This document shows, in pieces, positions 13,837-16,801 of a stretch of 16,801 nucleotides of DNA (position 1 is its first letter; every line of letters starts with the position of its first letter). Below the pieces are notes generated by a model, which did not search any database, was not told the DNA's origin, and saw only the letters and a list, made by a program, of their open reading frames with translations. The position numbers were made by a program, and so were the translations under genes. This stretch comes from CAYJVP01 sp964373615 (lineage in GTDB: Bacteria; Patescibacteriota; Patescibacteriia; UBA9934; GWF2-40-263): contig CAYJVP010000018.1 in assembly GCA_964373615.1 (NCBI GenBank), positions 1 to 16,801 of the forward strand. The letters are read 5' to 3'.

Positions 13837-15680
13837 TGATGAAGAAAAAAAATACCAAGACGATGGCCCATGACGTTGAAAAAAACCTGCGCAATATTTA
13901 CGCGAACTCAGACGGAGAGATCCCGGACCTGACGAAACTCGAGTATCGACGTACGTCGAAGATCACGCGGCTGCTCGTGCGAACGATCCTGCTGCTTGTG
14001 GTCATCAGCGCCGTTGCCTGGGGTGGTTTTTTCCTGTGGCGGCCGTTTGGCTTGCAGACGAATCGGCCGCTCTCGGCCATGATCGAAGGCGCGGCGACCG
14101 CCACGGCTGGAGAAACGATCACCTACCGCATCACGTACGAAAATACGTCGAACGTCCCGCTTGCGGCGCTCGAAGTGAAAATGAATTTGCCAGCAGATTT
14201 TCTCGTCGATGAAACGCGACCCGTGTCCACGGAGGGATCGGTGTGGGTCATCGGCTCTCTGGCGCCGGGATCCGATGGTTCCATTGATATCACGGGCACG
14301 TTTCGATCGGTTGTGCCAAGTATGGAAAAACTCCAGGCGTTTTTTACGTATCGTCCGGCCAATTTTAGCTCGGACTTCCAGGATATCGCTTCCCTTTCGA
14401 TCGGTGTAGAAAAAACCGTGCTTGAACTCACTACCACGGGCCCGGAAAAGGCGCTTCCGGGCGATCAGATCGCCTACACCGCACATCTCGTCAACAATGG
14501 CAGCCGTCGCATGGATAACCTGGAAGTACGGGCCATATTCCCGGATACCTTTCGGCACACAGAAGCGACCAAAGCGGCCAGCAACGAAGGCGGCACGTCA
14601 TGGACTATTGACTCACTTGAACCAGGCGCTGCCTTTGACCTCACGGTAAAGGGGTCCTTCACCACAGGCGCCAGTGGCACGGTCACGGCTTTGTTTGAAG
14701 CGGGTCTCCTCGATCTCGATGACCTCTTCCTGAGCCAAGCGCCATCCACGGTAACCACGGATCTTCTGGGCGGTAACCTCGCGGTCCGCCTGATCGCCAA
14801 TGGTTCAGATAAAGAACAATCCATCGATCTCGGAGAGAACCTGCGCATTTCCGTTGATTACGAAAACCAGGGCGACGAAGTAATCGAGGGAGTGAGCATC
14901 ACGTTAAAACTCGAAACACCAACAAACTCCCTGCCGATCGACTGGGCATCGGCAGAGCGTTCGGGCGCAAAAACGCAAGGCAATACGCTCGTGTGGGATG
15001 CGTCTGTTCTCCCGGCCCTCGAAAGCTTGGCGCCGAACGCCTCCGGAATTATCGATGTCACTCTGCCGCTCCTCTCCTCCATTGATCCCGCGGTGTCTTC
15101 GGACACCTTCACGCTCGCCCTCACCGTTCTGCTTGAGAAGGTTGGGAGCGTGGAGAGCGTGCGCACCATCGAAACGCCACCGATCGAAATTCGTCTGAAC
15201 ACGGATGCGAGCTTTGCGGCCACGGCGCGCTACTTCGCCGAAGATGGGACCGCGCTTGGGTCCGGACCGCTTCCGCCGACCGTGGATCAAACAACGACCT
15301 ACCGCATTTTTTGGGATCTTCAGAACAGCATCCATGATCTCAAAAATATTTCGGTCACGACAAACCTTCCGCCTGACGTCGCGTGGGTTGGTCGCGCACA
15401 AGCGGATATTGGCTCGATCGTCTATAACGAAACGACACGACTTGTGACCTGGACGATCGACATTCTCCCGACGTCTCTCACGGCGGCTGAGGCGTGGTTT
15501 GACCTCGCGATCACACCGGACGCAAGCGACGTCGGCGCCTTCGTGAAACTCACAAATGTTACGGCTTTTGAAGGAACGGACGCGTCAACGGATGACACGG
15601 TGCACACGTCAACGAATGTTCTTGACACGGAACTGCCGGATGATGCCCTCGCCGCCGGCAAAGGGGTCGTGACGGAGTGA
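13833..15680 (+). CDS. Membrane-anchored surface protein with four DUF11-like repeats
   Basis: This is a 615-residue protein with a short cytoplasmic N-terminus, one membrane anchor (about 48-69, TILLLVVISAVAWGGFFLW) after positive residues, and an all-beta outer region. About four Ig-like/DUF11-type repeats lie near 75-185, 193-305, 313-440 and 460-595. Each has a pattern such as ITYRITYENTSNVPL, then a strand ending LPADF, then a WVIGSLAPG-type turn. Family members act as surface stalks or adhesins. ATGA overlap with the DUF4012 gene indicates translational coupling and a shared role in the envelope. No cysteine, sortase motif or C-terminal anchor is seen. Starts at 13836 and 13839 are equally possible (MMM). 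A terminator follows 37 bp later. Confidence 0.85.
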   Translation: MMMKKKNTKTMAHDVEKNLRNIYANSDGEIPDLTKLEYRRTSKITRLLVRTILLLVVISAVAWGGFFLWRPFGLQTNRPLSAMIEGAATATAGETITYRITYENTSNVPLAALEVKMNLPADFLVDETRPVSTEGSVWVIGSLAPGSDGSIDITGTFRSVVPSMEKLQAFFTYRPANFSSDFQDIASLSIGVEKTVLELTTTGPEKALPGDQIAYTAHLVNNGSRRMDNLEVRAIFPDTFRHTEATKAASNEGGTSWTIDSLEPGAAFDLTVKGSFTTGASGTVTALFEAGLLDLDDLFLSQAPSTVTTDLLGGNLAVRLIANGSDKEQSIDLGENLRISVDYENQGDEVIEGVSITLKLETPTNSLPIDWASAERSGAKTQGNTLVWDASVLPALESLAPNASGIIDVTLPLLSSIDPAVSSDTFTLALTVLLEKVGSVESVRTIETPPIEIRLNTDASFAATARYFAEDGTALGSGPLPPTVDQTTTYRIFWDLQNSIHDLKNISVTTNLPPDVAWVGRAQADIGSIVYNETTRLVTWTIDILPTSLTAAEAWFDLAITPDASDVGAFVKLTNVTAFEGTDASTDDTVHTSTNVLDTELPDDALAAGKGVVTE

Positions 15681-15716
15681 CAAAAAGGACCTCTGCAAAA
15701 CTGCGTCGGACGTTTT

Positions 15717-15742
15717 GAAAACCCGCCGGCAAGGCGGTTTTT
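15717..15742. terminator. Bidirectional rho-independent terminator
   Basis: The stem CCGCC (15723-15727) and GGCGG (15733-15737), loop GGCAA, is flanked by AAAA-type bases on the left and TTTTT (15738-15742) on the right, so it can act on both strands. It separates the convergent DUF11 gene and carbonic-anhydrase-like gene. A further weak inverted repeat, CCACTAT/ATAGTGG (15751-15757 and 15774-15780), lies at the end of the minus-strand gene. Confidence 0.8.
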
Positions 15743-15771
15743 GATTTGATCCACTATCGTGTCGATCGGAC

Positions 15772-16575
15772 CTATAGTGGTTCAGTCGAAGCCTTGCCTC
15801 CTTCGCGTAAAGCTATCGAGGCAACAGGTCTAATGAAACCGTCGACTTTCACACGTTCGTCAGAAATTTGTTCGAGCTCGCGACGCAAAACATCCGCATC
15901 AAAGTCTCCCTCCGTCGCATCTGTAATCGGCATAATAAGAAGCGGCTCGCGGGAGGAAAACTTGTTTCCAAAACCATGGTCGCCAAAAGCGATGCTCATG
16001 GCAATGCGAACCTCCTCAAGCGCCTGTGCGGGCGTCATATACCGACGACTCACAACAAACCCGGGCGGAAGCTCCTTGAGCCTCGCGGGATTGAACCGAC
16101 CGGTTGCATCGACATAGACAACGCGAGCGTGATGAAACTCCGCGGGACGCTGAAGATCCGTGATGTGACCTTTGTAGGGAACACCGAGCTCTGCGGCCAT
16201 CCGTTTTGCCTGCTCGATGGCAACATCGTCCACGCTCATCTTTTCCAAACCGTGACGTTTGCGATACAGCGCTGCCGCCCCGCAACCGGCATGGCTCGTG
16301 ACCTCCTTGACCCCGGCTGCTTTGAGAGCCCCAACAAACGCCGTCCGCTCTTCTCCCTCGGTCAAAATCCCAGAGCCAGCCGAACGCATGTTCCCCATGG
16401 GTGTTCCCTCGTCCATGCAACAAAGCGTCGGTTCTTCGCCCACGAATGCCTGTTCAAGATTCGGAATGTCGGCCATCGCGGCTTCCACTCCTTCCTGGAT
16501 GAGCTTTTGCATCGCGGCATTGTGCTCCAGCCAACGCGCTTCTTTCTCCATATCAATGGCTTCGTGTTTCTCCAT
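15772..16575 (-). CDS. Divergent beta-carbonic-anhydrase-like protein
   Basis: From ATG 16575 this is a 267-residue soluble protein. LCCMDEGT (C52, C53, D55) and, about 40 residues on, SHAGCGA (H95, C98) reproduce the Cys-x-Asp and His-x-x-Cys zinc pattern of beta-carbonic anhydrases, with the connecting NMRSAGSGI resembling the usual RNAGG strand. The arginine that normally completes CxDxR is glycine (G57), so hydration activity is uncertain. A later part (about 110-170) has VDDVAIEQAKRMAAELG and YVDATGRFNP, which I do not recognise. The start is ambiguous. A perfect 24-bp duplication supplies two ATGs, 16575 and 16551, and longer starts would translate the tRNA. It lies 43 bp after tRNA-Arg on the same strand and probably shares its promoter. 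It may instead be a zinc-binding regulator or a different lyase. Confidence 0.7.
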   Translation of the reverse strand: MEKHEAIDMEKEARWLEHNAAMQKLIQEGVEAAMADIPNLEQAFVGEEPTLCCMDEGTPMGNMRSAGSGILTEGEERTAFVGALKAAGVKEVTSHAGCGAAALYRKRHGLEKMSVDDVAIEQAKRMAAELGVPYKGHITDLQRPAEFHHARVVYVDATGRFNPARLKELPPGFVVSRRYMTPAQALEEVRIAMSIAFGDHGFGNKFSSREPLLIMPITDATEGDFDADVLRRELEQISDERVKVDGFIRPVASIALREGGKASTEPL

Positions 16576-16590
16576 ATCAATGGCTTCGTG
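16543..16590 (-). repeat. Perfect 24-bp tandem duplication at the gene start
   Basis: The unit TTTCTCCATATCAATGGCTT-CGTG on the + strand occurs at 16543-16566 and 16567-16590 without mismatch. On the minus strand it encodes HEAIDMEK twice and duplicates the candidate start codon. Confidence 0.95.
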
Positions 16591-16618
16591 ATGTTCTGGA
16601 TACGATTCAAAAATTTTC

Positions 16619-16695
16619 TGGTGCGCCCAAGACGATTTGAACGTCTGACCTCTTCCTTCGGAGGGAAGCGCTCTATCCAGCTGAGCTATGGGCGC
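16619..16695 (-). tRNA. tRNA-Arg (anticodon CCG), CCA encoded
   Basis: On the minus strand the acceptor stem GCGCCCA (16695-16689) pairs with TGGGCGC (16629-16623). The discriminator is A and CCA is encoded (16621-16619). The anticodon arm CTTCC-CTCCGAA-GGAAG gives anticodon CCG, reading CGG arginine codons. D-arm (AGCTCAGCTGGATAGAGC) and T-arm (GTTCAAATC) are canonical. Confidence 0.96.
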
Positions 16696-16704
16696 GCGGC
16701 TCAA

Positions 16705-16733
16705 AGACTATCGAAAAACTGGTCGCGTGTCAA
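16705..16733 (-). promoter_or_regulatory. Promoter of tRNA-Arg
   Basis: On the minus strand a perfect -35 TTGACA (16733-16728) and a -10 TAGTCT (16710-16705) are 17 bp apart. The start would be near 16698, three bases before the mature tRNA 5' end. The -35 box is inside the first of the imperfect repeats at the window end. Confidence 0.75.
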
Positions 16734-16796
16734 TGAGCACTGCCCGGTGTCAAAGAGAAGTGATTTTTTCCTATTCAGAGAGAAATGAATTTTTCC
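16727..16796. repeat. Imperfect direct repeats at the window edge
   Basis: Segments 16749-16771 and 16774-16796 match at 19 of 23 positions (GTCAAAGAGAAGTGATTTTT versus TTCAGAGAGAAATGAATTTT, then CC). A third, shorter relative, GTGTCAATGAG, starts at 16727. Arrays of short repeats like this occur at the ends of some insertion sequences, as transposase-binding sites. The window stops before any transposase could be seen. Confidence 0.5.
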
Positions 16797-16801
16797 GGTT
16801 T

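Noticed and set aside
16576..16704. N-terminal extension of the carbonic-anhydrase-like gene through MSRAPIAQLDRALPSEGRG
   Set aside because: This peptide is a translation of tRNA-Arg, a well-known false extension.
16748..16753. A second minus-strand TTGACA as another -35 box
   Set aside because: At 17 bp the -10 position reads ACACGC, which is not promoter-like.
15868..16788. Plus-strand open frame of 306 codons across the carbonic-anhydrase-like gene and tRNA
   Set aside because: It runs antisense through a tRNA and a gene with recognisable motifs; no family likeness.
1..16801. CRISPR array or defence system
   Set aside because: No series of regularly spaced identical repeats with unique spacers and no cas-like genes; the only repeats are those listed.

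Overview
The window looks like a compact bacterial chromosome segment of moderately high GC content, most likely from the Candidatus Patescibacteria (CPR), perhaps a Parcubacteria or Uhrbacteria-like lineage. That placement is an inference. It rests on the DUF4012 protein next to a DUF11-type surface protein and a glycosyltransferase cluster, an RNase J with a basic disordered N-terminus, a HicBA pair, very tight gene packing, and almost no Shine-Dalgarno sequences. I see no rRNA, CRISPR array, replication origin or phage structural gene.

Layout. (1) 1-2074: tRNA-Leu(CAG), then RNase J. (2) 2075-4364: a minus-strand coding-like remnant, then a + operon of hicB, hicA, trpS and a cysteine-protease/transglutaminase-like protein, apparently driven by a good sigma70-type promoter just before hicB. 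(3) 4361-4983: the RNase P RNA gene with its own promoter and terminator. The RNA is unusually long (about 554 nt) because of inserted hairpins, one flanked by an 8-bp direct repeat. (4) 5008-6429: a polyprenyl-phosphate sugar-1-phosphate transferase. (5) 6430-7549: an accessory island. On the minus strand it holds a 52-codon ORF with a strong ribosome binding site, several terminators, and a small coiled-coil protein gene split by a roughly 180-bp palindromic MITE-like element. Removing the element with one TA copy restores the reading frame. (6) 7550-15680: three GT4-type glycosyltransferases, a DUF4012 membrane protein and a membrane-anchored multi-DUF11 protein, ending at a bidirectional terminator. 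(7) 15772-16695, minus strand: tRNA-Arg(CCG) followed by a divergent beta-carbonic-anhydrase-like protein. The window ends in short imperfect direct repeats that contain the -35 box of the tRNA-Arg promoter.

How the genes work together. Regions 4 and 6 form a plausible surface glycan assembly line. The sugar transferase loads the first sugar on a lipid carrier, the three GT4 enzymes extend it, and the DUF4012 and DUF11 proteins are envelope components that may export, attach or display it. Regions 1-3 are housekeeping RNA biology (RNase J, TrpRS, RNase P, tRNAs) with a toxin-antitoxin pair at the head of the trpS operon.

The strongest unusual signals are non-coding: a mobile palindrome with a clean TA footprint, hairpin inserts in the essential RNase P RNA that share a GACGAAGTC core with other hairpins in the window, and a recurring extended -10 promoter (TGnTACnnT) placed so that mRNAs begin at or within about 10 nt of the start codon.
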